64,000 nt of DNA from Nemertoderma westbladi (GCA_032718475.1 JAUCBJ010008636.1:1-64000), one strand, 5' to 3'; numbered from the stretch's first letter, positions 1 through 11,509 are shown. Notes: generated from the letters alone by a model not told the origin. Program-made: numbers and translations.

Positions 1-1
1 C

Positions 2-1006
2 ATAGAATGGTATCAAGGTCCACAGTGTCTCACTGCGTACGATTATCGACATGCCAACTATGTTTCTAGGCAACGTTGTCGGTTATGCGCATCGAGAGAC
101 CACGATACGCCCATGGACACCAACGTCCGCTGTTCCTATTTCCAAGAACAACCGACTATGGAAATTTATTGCGCATATTGCAGACTCAATAACTTGCATA
201 TCTTTGCGGTTTGCCCTCAATTTATGACTCAATGTCACCATTGTCAACTAAAGGGACATGCCAGTTTCGATTGCCCTTTTAATCACGATTTGGAAAGCGT
301 AGATGAAATGATCACACTACGTTACATCAGAGCTTGGGAAGCGAACGCTGATTTACATTGTGATTCGCGCCATCGCTATTATCCCGGACGCGCTTACGAA
401 GGAGTTTATGCGTTCCATCCTTATCTATTCGCTTCGGTTGAACAGAAATCCCGCATATCGAGTTACGAGCTACTGAAGCGCGTCGGAGAATGTATTTCAA
501 CCAAATTCGTACGCAAATTTCTCAGGAGTGTTAATCCTAGCGACCTTCATTCCTATAACTTAATCAATTATATCCGTCAGGATCCGGACTATGGAGACTT
601 GTTTGTTAACTCACACCCCGAGTTACAGGAAGTATATCGACGGCCTTACGAATACCGAGCCCGCGAACGCGAGTTGGAAAGAACCATTAAACCCCGGAGG
701 TTTCTAACTGCCTATGGTCCACCCACGGCCCTCGTTCAGACCACTCGTAAAGGACCCGTAAGAGCGGCTGTCTTGAAACGAGCTCTCAAAGCCGTTAGAC
801 CCCTCTCCCCTGACGTTGATGTCAATCAACCCGGTACTTCAACTGGCGGATACACCGACCATAATCCTACACCCTCTGATGCAATCATATTGCACCCTTC
901 ACCCAGGAGTTATAGCCCTCCTTGTAAAGTGGCTCGCCCCAAAGAGAAAAGGACTCTGGCTAGCTTTAAAAAACTGCGTAAACGCCGTCCGCGCAAGAAA
1001 GACTAA
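2..1006 (+). CDS. 3' accessory ORF of BEL/Pao element 1, zinc-knuckle protein (partial at the 5' side)
   Basis: The frame is open from base 2 to the TAA at 1004-1006; the first ATG is at 113, but the frame has no stop upstream, so the true start is probably outside the window. Two zinc-knuckle-like clusters are visible. CAYCRLNNLHIFAVC at about 166-210 has spacing C-x2-C-x5-H-x4-C, and CHHCQLKGHASFDC at about 232-273 has the canonical C-x2-C-x4-H-x4-C. The C-terminal third is proline- and serine-rich and ends in a very basic tail (KKLRKRRPRKKD). The last ~110 residues closely resemble the ORFs at 27337-27753 and 33612-33887 on the minus strand, also next to an LTR. I see no transmembrane segment or signal peptide, so it does not look like an envelope protein. 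A nucleic-acid-binding role is inferred from the zinc knuckles and basic tail only. Confidence 0.6.
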   Translation: MEWYQGPQCLTAYDYRHANYVSRQRCRLCASRDHDTPMDTNVRCSYFQEQPTMEIYCAYCRLNNLHIFAVCPQFMTQCHHCQLKGHASFDCPFNHDLESVDEMITLRYIRAWEANADLHCDSRHRYYPGRAYEGVYAFHPYLFASVEQKSRISSYELLKRVGECISTKFVRKFLRSVNPSDLHSYNLINYIRQDPDYGDLFVNSHPELQEVYRRPYEYRARERELERTIKPRRFLTAYGPPTALVQTTRKGPVRAAVLKRALKAVRPLSPDVDVNQPGTSTGGYTDHNPTPSDAIILHPSPRSYSPPCKVARPKEKRTLASFKKLRKRRPRKKD

Positions 1007-1084
1007 CTGTTTAGAGTATTTATGTATATTAGAAACTGTGATTTTGTATATTTTATAGACTCAAATCCCATTTTCTGGGAGCGG

Positions 1085-2358
1085 TGTAAAAGCTTCTGTG
1101 GGATATAACTGGCCCCTTTGCTTCGCAATCCAGTTTCCCCCCAGGCGCTGGAATACTCTAAAAGGCTCTCTAACTGTATATATATTCCCCTCGCCCACAA
1201 GGTACCGTTATAGGTGTTTTAACGGACATAAAAGTCATTCTTCTATATACGTGCTTTGGCGGACATGGTAAGGCAAAAACCCGCAATGCACCAAATACCT
1301 TTACACGGCTTGGCCTTGATGATTCAGATTACGACATCTAGCAGCTGGTTGCTGGCATGGAAACAGCCATTGGATGCATGGTTCTTTGTTTAGCTTAAGC
1401 CAATCAGAGCGATTTCTTCTGTCGATGTGGAGGTATTCGGCCGATCATACTAGGAGTGTTCAGTCTTACTGCTTTTTCTATTTACTGTTGTGTTGTTTCT
1501 ATCTAGGCCAGGAACACCGGCTCTAGAGTCAATTCGTTTCAGACTTTAGAAGAAACATTAGTAGGCTTAAGATTATAGAGCGTATAACTGTTATCGGCTC
1601 AATCGGCACATACTTAACAACTCATATCACATATCGGTCCAGTCAAACAGTGTTACCATCTTAACCTACCGTCTTAATGCTATTTACTGTTGTGTTTTGG
1701 TTGAATATTATTATTTGGAGAACATCTATAAAGAACCCAAATTTCCCAATTTTCTTGATACACTACAGGTTAGAGAGACAGGCTACATATAGCGATTGCG
1801 ACTTATATTATTGTGGTTTGTAGTGAATTTAATGCTATTTGATAAGCACTACATGAGTCCGTTGCTGTTCTCTTTATATATGATAAAATTCATTGACGGT
1901 CGGCAAATTAGTGAGCAGTATTGTGTGTTACCGGTAGTGTGCATGATTGTGACTGATAACTAAGCATTTCCTAAAGAATGCGCCTCATACGTGAATCATA
2001 AGCCTTACCGACTTACCGTTGTGATTAGTATAAGTCATATCTCTGTTTACCTAGATAGAGCGCCACGTCCTAAATGAACTGTTAATATTTCCCGAAAGTG
2101 AATAATATTAGTCAGAAATTATTTATTAACGATCAATCGAATAATACAGTAAGCTTACACTGCAATAATAATCTAAGCCCTCAGAATCCAGTCTCCCGGG
2201 TATATCCAGCGGGTGAATGGACGCGCACTAGGCTGGCTTCTGCTAATGTTGTGTTTATTGGTATTAAATATTTGTCAACTTCTAAAGTCTATTTATAAAC
2301 CAAAAGACATATAAATTTTGGCAGGTTAAACTGCTAAAGGTCTTCAAAAGCGCGTACA
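1085..2358 (+). repeat. 3' LTR of element 1
   Basis: The LTR begins TGTAAAAGC directly after the purine tract and ends GCGCGTACA, giving the usual TG...CA edges and a length of about 1274 bp. Its last ~40 bases are the reverse complement of the first bases of the LTRs at 26081 and 48269 with few changes, and the middle shares the frequent 'cctaaagaatgcgc' type blocks. It is clearly more diverged from the other LTRs than those are from each other, so it belongs to a different subfamily. Confidence 0.75.
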
Positions 2359-2761
2359 GTAACCACATGTGTACACAGGCAGGTAGACAGATTGGCCATA
2401 GCTAGCTAACGAGATGGAAATCTGAATTCCCTACTATTCAGTCTATTATTGAGTTATTGCGTGTTAGACAGATCTCATTTAATAAATGTCAGTCAATAAC
2501 ATTTTACCACTGCAGAAGGCTTATATCCATACTTGTTTTTTCCTCATAAATATTAGGCTTATTATTTTTTGATGGGATTTCTTTGTAGTTGAATTGTCTA
2601 AGTTTTTACGCTGAGGCATTAACAGAGGGTACTGGTATTAAATTAATTATTTGAATATCATTACTGCATCGACTGCATTTAGTACTGCGTTCTGCTTTGA
2701 TTATATTCCTATAAACCATACCTGGCTTCGCATATTGCACGTATCGATAGTTATAAAGATT
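2359..2761. other. Non-coding, AT-rich
   Basis: No gene is visible. A segment at about 2688-2755 (tattcctataaaccatacc...) is a single copy of a unit that recurs at about 3890-3955 and 4045-4108. Confidence 0.5.
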
Positions 2762-4287
2762 GTGGGGCGAGCGACGAAAGTAAGCGAGCTTAGCAAACAG
2801 GTACCACTAACTCAATCGGTGTGTCTGTCGATCTGTTGTTCTGTCGTTCTGTCGTTCTGTTGTTCTGTCGTGTCCAATTTTAAACGTTAATAACTCAGCC
2901 AAATGTTAATGAAATTTAACCAAACTTGGTACACATGTAGTTTGGCCAAAGTTTAGAAATTTTCCAAGTTGAATTTTCACGTGGCCTTCGAAAAGCTAAG
3001 ATAATAGCAGTTAATTAGTTAATTAAGTTGATTAGGGTAAAAACATCAATTTCAACCTGCCTCCTTAAAGGATATTAATTATTTTCTAGTATAAGATTTA
3101 AATAATTATACTTAAAAGTTATACAGCTGTAATCCCCATACACCATTCTATTATAGTTTTTAATTAGTTCAAGTGATTTGCTTTACTAAATGTGTCTTTA
3201 ATTGATCTAAACGTAATTAAAGCGGCACAATTATTGAGTACAAATTCAATCCTGCCCATTATTGGTCAACATAGTCTCTGCGGGGGTGTAGAGCTGATAG
3301 CTGGCTGCTAGCTAGTTGGTGTAGCCTTACCAGAGGCGAATTGTACTGTAATAGGCAGCCAATAGTATTGCTATAGCAACACAGACATAACTCCAACCAT
3401 ACACTACTGCCTGTATTTCAATTCCCATTGACTCTATACTATAAATGTTGTATTACTTACTATCTCAGGTGTTAGAAGATATAATGACTGTTGTAGGCTT
3501 ATATCTGAAATAGTTTATTCTGCAATATATTTGTCTGGTTATTTTTTAATTGAATTTTCGCAAAGTAGTAAAATTAATGTTCTTAAAAATAATATTATTA
3601 TTTGATATGTAACCTAGGAAATTATCTACATTTTTTCGCTGCAGCTTTAAGAGTGTACATTGATTTAATATTATTTCAATACCCATATTACTACATCGGC
3701 ATACGATGCGTTGACGTTGTATCACACATCTCTACATAGATGTATCAGCAGTTACTCGCACAGTTTCGAAACTTAGCATAGTTATAACTGTATAAAGGTC
3801 GTCAGTCTTGGTTTAGGAAAAATATTTTAATGCAAAACAGGACGAGCGACGAGCGCAACGAGGCATATAATGAAGACCAGTACTGCGTAGACTATATTCC
3901 TATAAACCATACCTGGCTGCGCCTATTGAAGGCATCGGTAGTTATAAAGATCGTCCGTCAGTCTGCGTTTAGGAAATATGTTTAAATACAAAACAGGACG
4001 AGCACAACGACGTTTATAATAATGAAGACGAGTGCTGCCTACTGCGTTGATTATATTCCTATAAACCATACCTGGCTTCGCCTATTGAAGGCATCGGTAG
4101 TTATAAATTACTGGTGGGTGGGAAGGGTGAGGGGGGATGCAGATTAAAAGGGGTGAACACGTACTGTCCCCCTTTCTTTAATTGATTGGTGGTGTGGGTA
4201 AATTTCTCAAAACCTGATTTTGTGATACAGTCGCTCAATTTTAATCTGTATCTGATAACTGAGCCTCGTCCTCCGCGATGGCCCCAC
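2762..4287. repeat. Interspersed repeat of the GTGGGGC family, copy 1
   Basis: The stretch begins GTGGGGCGAGCGACGAA and ends GGCCCCAC, so the extreme ends are inverted. About 400 bases near the left end (from 'ccaattttaaacgtt' to 'aattgatctaaacg') align by eye with 23400-23745. The right end ('gatggccccacgaacg') matches 18611-18624 and 24377-24390. Between them lie a 'gttctgtc' microsatellite (2830-2870) and a tandem duplication of about 160 bp (about 3790-3950 and 3955-4108). The short inverted ends suggest a non-autonomous DNA element, but no target duplication is clear and the interior may be composite. Confidence 0.45.
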
Positions 4288-5219
4288 GAACGTGTACATG
4301 ATCTTGTCATTTAATTCATGCATTATTGTCGACAGTATATGGCTTACCGTTAAATTTCTACAAAATTCTGACTGACGAGGAAAAGGAAAGCCTTGTTATG
4401 GAGGCATTACAAATTGGCTGCCAATACAGTATGCGGGTCGCAGATGCAAAATATAATTGAAGATTGCTCTGTTCTTACACAAGTGATTTACAACAGAATG
4501 TAAAAATATATTAGATGGATCTTGGATCTAATTTGAAACGTAGGCCTCACATTTCCGCTTAATGTCAGCGATCAAGTAGGCTAACTCCCGTGTTCCTGTT
4601 GTTGGTATTGTTTCCCCGATGATAGTATGGAGTACAGTAGGTACGTAAAATTGCGTTTTATGCATTCTTGCTCAGCACCATAAATTATTACCAGGTTATT
4701 TACTGTATTTATTTTACGGGATATTTCCCCGAAGTTATAAATCAGAGGCTTAGCCTGGGGCTTTATAAACTGAGGTGTAGCCGAGGCCGAGAGCATTTCG
4801 TAAAATACAGTAGCTAAATAACCTGATAATAAGAAAGTTATTATTTCCCATTCAATATTGTTAAAAGGGTTTATTACCTTAACCCTATTACCACTGGGGG
4901 GGGGGGGGGGGGGGCGAATCGGCCCCTTCCTAGTTTTTAGTTGCTGTAACTATGCAACCACATTACGTACCGGCCCAATTTTTATTGAGAATTAGCCAAA
5001 TTTAATGCCGCATCTTTTGCAAAAAAAATAAGTTGCAATTGGATTTATACTTTTGATGTGGGTGCCACCTCAAAATTTGGTCTCCAGCACCAAATTTTTT
5101 GAAATTTTCGAATTTTAGAAAGTCATTCGTGATTTAGTAATTATTTATGTTTGGGCTATTTTTATTTATTTTTATTGGTTTGGATCACTCTAATGCTCTA
5201 TACAAGTATGTAAGTGTAA
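4288..5219. other. Non-coding, with a pure G tract
   Basis: No gene is visible. The stretch contains an uninterrupted G run at about 4896-4914 and AT-rich sequence. A short ORF at 4581-4796 (-) has no recognisable features and I do not treat it as a gene. Confidence 0.5.
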
Positions 5220-6125
5220 TGGTACGTAATTTTTGGAGCACCAAAATTAGGGCGTGGCACTTTAAAATTTCAAAATTACTTTATTCGGAATATTTACTAA
5301 AGTTTTGATTTCGAAGCATTCTTATTGGGTTTTCTGGAGCGCTGAATCGATTGAAAGTAATATAGAAGCCTGAAGACTTAGTGGTTCGCTATTTTTGGTG
5401 CACCAGAATTAGGGCGTGGCACTTCAAATTTTGAAAAATACGATATTCGGAAAATACACTAAAGTTTTGATTTGTAAAGCATTTTTAGAGGTTTTCTGGA
5501 GCGCTGAATCGATTGAAATTAATATAGAAGCCTAAAGACTTAGTGGTTCGCCATTTTTGGTGCACCAAAATTAGGGCGTGGCACTTCAAATTTTGAAAAA
5601 TACGAGATTCGGTAAATACACTAAAGTTTTGATTTCAAAGCATTTTTATAGGTTTTCTGGAGCGCTGAATCGATTGAAAGTAATATAGAAGCCTCAAATC
5701 CTTGGTGTACGTAATTTTCGGTGCACCAAAATTAGGGCGTCGCACTTCAAATTTTCCAAATTACATTATTCGGAAAAAACACTAAAGTTTTGATTTCAAA
5801 AAATGGCTAACCTCTAAGTCTTCAGGCTTCTATATTACTTTCAATCGATTCAGCGCTCTAGAAAACCTATATAAATGCGTTAAAATTTCAATTTTGGTTT
5901 ATTTTCCGAATCTCGTATTTTTCAAAATTTGAAGTGCCACGCCCTAATTTTTGTGCACCAAAAATGGCGAACCACTAAGTCTTCAGGCTTCTATATTACT
6001 TTCAATCGATTCAGTGGCCCAGAAATCCTATAAAGATGCGTTTAAATAAAAAAATTAGGGGCATTTTCTGAATATCTAATTTTTCAAAATTTGAAGTGCC
6101 ACGCCCACTTCTTAAGTGCACGATA
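5220..6125. repeat. Head-to-head array of ~162-bp units (large palindrome)
   Basis: Four direct units are marked by 'caccaaaattagggcgtggc' or close variants at about 5240, 5400, 5562 and 5722. They are followed by two units in the opposite orientation marked by 'gccacgccctaattt' at about 5935 and 6099. Each unit also carries a sequence resembling 'gagcgctgaatcgattgaaa' and its complement. The turning point is near 5800. The array could fold into a long hairpin. No ORF is present. Confidence 0.8.
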
Positions 6126-6860
6126 AATAGCATCCACTTCAATTTTTTGAAATAGAATATAATCACATTCGATTCAACGTCTTGAAAAACCTACTAAATC
6201 TATCCAACACTGCCCCACTTTTAGTTTTTAGAAAACAAAAAAATTTGTAATTTTGTCCTGGGACTACTTTTATTTTTCTTCAAAATTATGATTCCCTGCT
6301 TATGAAATTTTAACTTTTTAAAGTTTGGTAGTGTTCATCTATAGTTGTTTCACCAACACCCCCAATTTTGTAGGATTTCATTGGACGATTACAAAAATAT
6401 AGTGGGTGGAGGTACTGTAGGTGTACTGTACTGACTGTAGGTGTAGCGTTGTTTTCCGCTGGGGTGGGTGGTATTCATTTATGGAAGGTACAGTACAAAC
6501 AGTTAGTACAAACAACACAACCGAACACAGTCGAACACACTCCAAAAACTGCCGAAATTGAACTCGAAATCGAAATCGAACACATTCGAAAATAGAAAGA
6601 GCACAAACTAAATAAAAAATAAAAAAATAAAAAATAACACCGGGTACCAACTTTTAGATAAAATTATCCACGCGTTGCTTTTCTGTAAGTAAATTTCGGA
6701 AATTATTGAATAAAATTGTCGCGAAATTAAATACTCATTTCTTATCAGATCAGCTGATGGTATCAGGTATCATCTAATTCAGTAATTTGTTGTGTACTGC
6801 AGTACCAGTACTGCCATGGCCCGGTATTGCTGAACTGTGAACTGTACCAGTAACGAGTCA
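6126..6860. other. Non-coding
   Basis: No gene is visible. An ORF at 6378-6650 (-) is a product of low-complexity 'aacac/gaaatcgaa' sequence. Bases from about 6740 onward become rich in short tact/accggta motifs. Confidence 0.5.
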
Positions 6861-7092
6861 GTTATAGTTCATATGCGTACCTCTGGTATTTTCGTATTGC
6901 AAAAATAAGACTATAAGTATGAAATACCCTATGTTATTGAGATATTGTTTATTGTTTTGGTTAGAAAAGCCCACCACTGTAACCTGCTCCTTTCCGTTAA
7001 TTAAGTAATGGAGATTAGTTTATTGTTTTGGTTAGAAAACACCACCACTGTAACCTGCTTCTTTTGCCAGAGGTACGCATATGAACGATAAC
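6861..7092. repeat. Paired ~50-bp module between inverted arms (locus A)
   Basis: Two copies of the recurrent module lie on the minus strand at about 6946-7000 and 7019-7066 (complement of AACCAAAACAATAAAC and GGAGCAGGTTACAG). They are enclosed by 26-bp inverted arms at 6861-6886 and 7067-7092 that differ at one position (core atgcgtacctctgg). I found no convincing target duplication outside the arms. Confidence 0.65.
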
Positions 7093-7685
7093 CCCCCTGG
7101 GAGTGATTGCCAGATTGCTGAAGATATAAATTACCTTAGGAAGTTGGGCCTACCACCGGTTACCGTACAGCCGTACGTACATGGCAGCATGGCGTACGGT
7201 ATCGGTACAACATACAGATATAGGTACCGGTACCTACCTGCAGACCTGCCTACTGCAGCACTGAGCACTGGAATATAACAGTATAAAGAGATACCGGTAA
7301 TAATACTGTACTGCTGTTACTGTAATGCAAATTCTGAACACAAAACAGCAAAACACTGAATTAGGATTAATGCATTGCATACCGGTAGCCTACTGCATTA
7401 GCATTAGCCTAATGCAGTACTGCTGTAATGGAATAGGCTTTGTGTTTGTGCTTTTGCTTGCCGGTACTCTGGCTGTCTGGTAGGCCTACTCCTGTACCGG
7501 TACACTTCAGCACTTCACACTTTGCTCTGCTGAGTCCAGGAGTCCGTGGAGTCTGGAGTCCTCGCTCTCGCTCAGTCGCTGGCCAAATCAGCAAATGGAC
7601 TGGCTCTGCCTCTGCTGTTCTGGCATAGCGTACTCGTACTCCTGTACTCTACCGGTCGGACCACACGGTATGTTGTTCTATTATT
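7093..7685. other. Non-coding leader region of the B1 receptor ORF
   Basis: This stretch is dense in palindromic accggta/gtaccggtac and tactgcagta motifs. A frame-matched TAG at 7626-7628 precedes the receptor ATG at 7686 with no ATG between them. I see no TATA-like promoter I could defend and no clear splice acceptor next to the ORF. Confidence 0.45.
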
Positions 7686-9014
7686 ATGGATTACGATAAA
7701 TGCGCTGCTGCCCGATTCCAAGCCAACGTCAGCGTATCGCGCACCCCAACATCCACATGGTTCCGATATGACAACTTTATATGCGACATGCATTCAGAAG
7801 CCCCGCTGTTCAGCGCATGTATCGACCGACTTTTAGGCAGGGAGAGACGGAGTTCCTCCCACTGCCCGCCCTACTTTGACGGTTGGGGATGCTGGGAGGA
7901 TGCCCCTAGCGATACCATTGCGTCTATCCAGTGTCCCTCTGTGTTCAGTTCCTTAGGCTACCGACCTAGGGAGAGCGCTACCCGACAGTGTCTCCCGGAC
8001 GCGAGCTGGTACCGGAAACCCGAACAGAACGGAACGCTATGGGCGGACTACGATGATTGCGTCGCGGAACAATCCATCATCGTAGAACACCAGAAAAACC
8101 TGCACACCTTTTTCATAGTCGCTTATTCGATTTCCCTAGTAGTTCTTCTCGGTGCCATCGCTATTTTCCTCTGTTTCCGAAGACTCCGTTGTCCACGCAA
8201 TATTATCCACCTACACTTCTTCCTTTCAATGGCTCTGGGCTGTGTTAACAGCATCGCTTGGTTCACCGCTGTCTCGCAAGACCTACCCGCCTGGTCAAAC
8301 AGTGACCAGACTCTCTGCCGCCTTCTCAATGTAGCTATCAACTACACTACTTGCTCTAACTACTTCTGGATGCTCTGCGAGGGCGTCTTCATCATTTCGC
8401 GGTTGTGTAGCATCCGCGGTTTCTATGGCACACTGACTCCATTCTACCTTCTAGGTTGGGCGATCCCGACCATCCCGACCATCATTTACGCCATAATCAT
8501 GGCCACCGTACAAACAGACAATCTGTGTTGGGCCGAGGATACATTGTACACCTACATCATCCATGGCCCCGTTATGGGCTGTATCCTTGGTAACATCATC
8601 ATCATCATCCTAGTTATCCGGCTCATTGTGACCAAATCATCGGCGCAATCCACAGGAGAGCAGCAACTCTCCACATTCCGTAAAGCGGCACGTGCAACTC
8701 TTATCTTAGTCCCGTTGTTCGGACTACATTGGCTCATCGTCCCGGCGACAAATATCGCCAAGACCACTCACTCTATCATTATACTCCATTATGTCCTCGC
8801 TGTCCTCCTTGCCTTCCAGGGCGCCCTCGTTGCTATCCTCTACTGCTTCCTTAATGGCGAGGTACTCCGTGTTCTCTACACGAGCGGCTCTCGCCTGTTG
8901 TCTGCGAGATTCCCAGACTCCTTCGAACCCCCAACCGCCACTAGTGTCGCTAACAATAGGATGTTGAGGCGTCTCAGTAGCTTTGCTGTGCCTACTGACT
9001 CCTCCGTTGTGTAA
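7686..9014 (+). CDS. Secretin-family (class B1) G-protein-coupled receptor, calcitonin/DH31-receptor-like, intronless
   Basis: The 442-residue ORF encodes a peptide-hormone receptor of the plasma membrane. The extracellular part has six cysteines in the hormone-receptor-domain order (C45, C60, C69, C83, C102, C125) and the motif FDGWGCWEDAP (64-74). Seven hydrophobic segments follow at about 140-163, 172-195, 210-237, 251-275, 289-313, 336-355 and 362-388. Family hallmarks are YFWMLCEG (226-233), LLGWAIPTIP (255-264), CW at 281-282 pairing with C211, YIIHGPVM (290-297), RATLILVPLFG (336-346) and FQGALVAILYCFLNGEV (377-393). The YFWMLCEG and YIIHGPVM patterns resemble calcitonin/DH31 receptors best, though PDF or CRF types cannot be excluded. 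No signal peptide follows the first ATG, which was chosen because a stop lies upstream at 7626. B1 receptor genes normally have many introns; the absence of any suggests a retrocopy, yet the frame is intact. GC content is higher than in the surroundings. Confidence 0.9.
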   Translation: MDYDKCAAARFQANVSVSRTPTSTWFRYDNFICDMHSEAPLFSACIDRLLGRERRSSSHCPPYFDGWGCWEDAPSDTIASIQCPSVFSSLGYRPRESATRQCLPDASWYRKPEQNGTLWADYDDCVAEQSIIVEHQKNLHTFFIVAYSISLVVLLGAIAIFLCFRRLRCPRNIIHLHFFLSMALGCVNSIAWFTAVSQDLPAWSNSDQTLCRLLNVAINYTTCSNYFWMLCEGVFIISRLCSIRGFYGTLTPFYLLGWAIPTIPTIIYAIIMATVQTDNLCWAEDTLYTYIIHGPVMGCILGNIIIIILVIRLIVTKSSAQSTGEQQLSTFRKAARATLILVPLFGLHWLIVPATNIAKTTHSIIILHYVLAVLLAFQGALVAILYCFLNGEVLRVLYTSGSRLLSARFPDSFEPPTATSVANNRMLRRLSSFAVPTDSSVV

Positions 9015-9143
9015 CTTAACTATGCCGCTATATTTCATCTCCACTCCGCTTTGAGCTTCTTCTAGAAAATATAAAAGTATCAGTTGCAGTTAAAGTTAAT
9101 CATTTATTTATCACCAATAGCAATATTGTGCCATTTTCTGACG

Positions 9144-9177
<34 letters not shown>

Positions 9178-9740
9178 CACACACACACACACACATTAAG
9201 TCCCCGTGGCCTCCTACCCTGGTCGTCAATGGAGACTTTGGCAAGCTGTGCCCAACTAAAATGAATACCGGTAGTGTAATTATCATCTTTGGCTGATCGA
9301 TAGAGGGTTTGGACGAGCACAATCAAAGTATATAAAACTTTTTAATTCTCGTAAGCCGTCTGCAGATCCCCCATTCTTCCGCTAGAAGTGAAATAAATGA
9401 AATGTAACATCGTATACCAAGTCGTTGTTTGTAATTATTTTTACCTGATAATTGGCGGTATCTATAACAGTGTCTTTACAGAGATGCGATGATCCGTTAT
9501 CAGTTGTAATAATGATGACTGATGCATAATAACTGACTGAGAATGAAAGTTTAAGCTGAAAATTGGCAGATTTACTAAACAATAGGCGGCGTATTGTGAT
9601 GGTTCAGGGCGAGTGTTCACGTATCATCAGCAGTACAAGAAATCTGAGGCCCCCAAAGCCCACAGGCTTTATAGTTTACTGTTAATAAATTTGCAATGTT
9701 TTGTAATATTTTGTTTATGAACTAGTGGCTACCCAATATT
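9015..9740. other. Non-coding downstream of the B1 receptor
   Basis: A long C tract (about 9144-9174) and an (AC)n tract (about 9179-9196) follow the receptor ORF. Neither a poly(A) tail nor a clear polyadenylation signal is visible just after the stop. ORFs in this region on either strand are by-products of the homopolymer. Confidence 0.5.
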
Positions 9741-9812
9741 AATACAATACACCATGTCCTGGAATATAGTCGTTATTCAGGTGCCCCCCCCCCCCCCCCC
9801 CCCCCCGCCCCC

Positions 9813-10026
9813 CTGAGATATGGGCATTCGAATTTTGCATGTATTTACTTCCGCTGCAGGCCATTTATTCTAATTAATAAATACACAACACAATGTTCTA
9901 GAACATTTGGCTTATGTATAAATATCCATATACTAGTATCATCATATAGGCATTTGGGCATTGCTTTGTTGCCCAGCTACTTCTAAGATAAACAAAATGT
10001 TCCCAGAATGAATGCCCCTATCTCAG
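9813..10026. repeat. MITE with termini CTGAGATATGGGCATTC, copy 1
   Basis: This 214-bp unit starts CTGAGATATGGGCATTCG and ends GAATGCCCCTATCTCAG, the near-exact reverse complement. It contains the palindrome atgttctagaacat. A related unit lies at 12805-13051, and a partial relative ends near 59452 (gaatgcctatctcag). Confidence 0.6.
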
Positions 10027-11509
10027 CTATTTCCCAACTAAATTAAAATATTTTTACATTGGGATTCCTTTCACGGCCAGCTTTCCACTATAGTAACAAC
10101 TATAAGGGTGAACTGCAGTACTACTGGTAAAATATCGACGGCGACACCTTTTTTTAAACACTTGTAGCTAAAGAACAAAAGCAAAACCTCTTACCTCAGC
10201 CACTAAGGAGGAGGGAGATGTAACTATCTCTGTTTCAAATTTCATGCAATCTCATTAACCCTTTGTTGCACTTGTTGCTTTTAAGCAACAGTTCTATTAT
10301 CGGTCTTATCTCATAGAAAACATTCAGTCCGCGGCAAGCCGATTTTAGGTAGGGCATTCATTGTAATGTACCGGTCCGGTACCTAGACCAGTAGGTAAAT
10401 ATAAGCAACTGTATGTAGTCAGTGTGGTTTCCGTCTGTGTTTGTTTGATTTATATCCTGATGATGGCCCTAGTGGCAGAAATTAATTGATAATAAAGAAC
10501 TTGTTGTTTTCTCATTTAGTCACCAGGGCTGTAATAACTCCAAAAAGAAAACCTATATTTCGTATATTATCTCATAGAAAACCATCAACCAACCATTACT
10601 GCACCTTGTAGCTTATAGTAGGATAATTAAATTATCCAATAAAAACGAAGAGTCTTGGGTGGGAGGTTTAAATTGTGTTGTAAGTTAATAACATTCAAAA
10701 ATGCTGATAGGAAAATTGATATTTTTAGTTGATATGTGTCTTTAGGTCGGCTTTTTTTATTCTTGCGATAATTTTGTGGTGCCAAAAAAAATACTTACGT
10801 ATTTTCTTGTATATCCGGCACCAATTACATGTATTTTTGCAAATATATAGGTTCATTTGTAATTCTAAGGCACAAAATAAGCCGTGTTGCTTATAAGCAA
10901 CAGGGTGCAGTAAAGGAAAGTAGTGGAACATGGAACTGAACTGTGCAATTAGGTTTTCCTTTTGTAAAAGCCTTATTGTTTGTCATTTCTAAGTAATTAT
11001 TGATTGTTATAGAAAGACAGAGTTATTTAGAGCTAATTAATAGTGATTAGGCTAATTATTTAATTAGGTAATTAAATTACTAAGGAAATTACAATTGTGC
11101 AGGAAATTTTTTAAGTGTAGAGAATGATCTTTCGATGATTTTAGTTAATTAATTGGGAGACTAATTATTGGTTATTACTAGTTAATTAGGTTAATTAATT
11201 ACATTGATATGCTAATTATTTAAATAGGAAATGAATTTACTAAATAGTGGTACGCCGAATAGGGAGGGAGGCCCTTTGCAATTCGACCACGCAGGTATAC
11301 TGCACAAAGTGAACAGAAGTAGCGGATGGAGTACGCATTTTCCTTTGCCTAACTACAAAGAAAAACTGCTTGCAAGGAACTTGCTTGCTTAGGAACTATT
11401 AGGAAATACTTGGAAACTATTAGGAACTATTAGATTATTAGGAATTTTTATTATAGGAATTATTAGGATAATTTGTAAATAAATATGAACTGAAATTACA
11501 AGGAAGTCG

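Larger units (their letters stand above)
1..2358 (+). mobile_element. BEL/Pao-type LTR retrotransposon, 3' end only (element 1)
   Basis: This is the 3' part of a plus-strand LTR element whose 5' part lies outside the window. It consists of an open reading frame (to 1006), a short untranslated stretch, a purine-rich CTGGGAGCGG at 1075-1084 that fits a polypurine tract, and a 3' LTR. The ORF end, tract and LTR edges match in mirror order the minus-strand BEL/Pao elements at 26-49 kb, which have recognisable BEL-type gag-protease. Assignment to BEL/Pao therefore rests on those relatives, because no gag or pol is visible here. Confidence 0.8.

Noticed and set aside
2-1006. Envelope gene of an endogenous retrovirus
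   Set aside because: No signal peptide, transmembrane helix or fusion-peptide-like segment is visible; the zinc knuckles and basic tail suggest a nucleic-acid-binding protein.
6378-6650. 90-codon minus-strand ORF
   Set aside because: It is hydrophobic and low in complexity, derived from 'gaaatcgaa/aaaataaaa' repeats.
9104-9326. Minus-strand ORFs with glycine runs
   Set aside because: They are translations of the C tract and the (AC)n tract.
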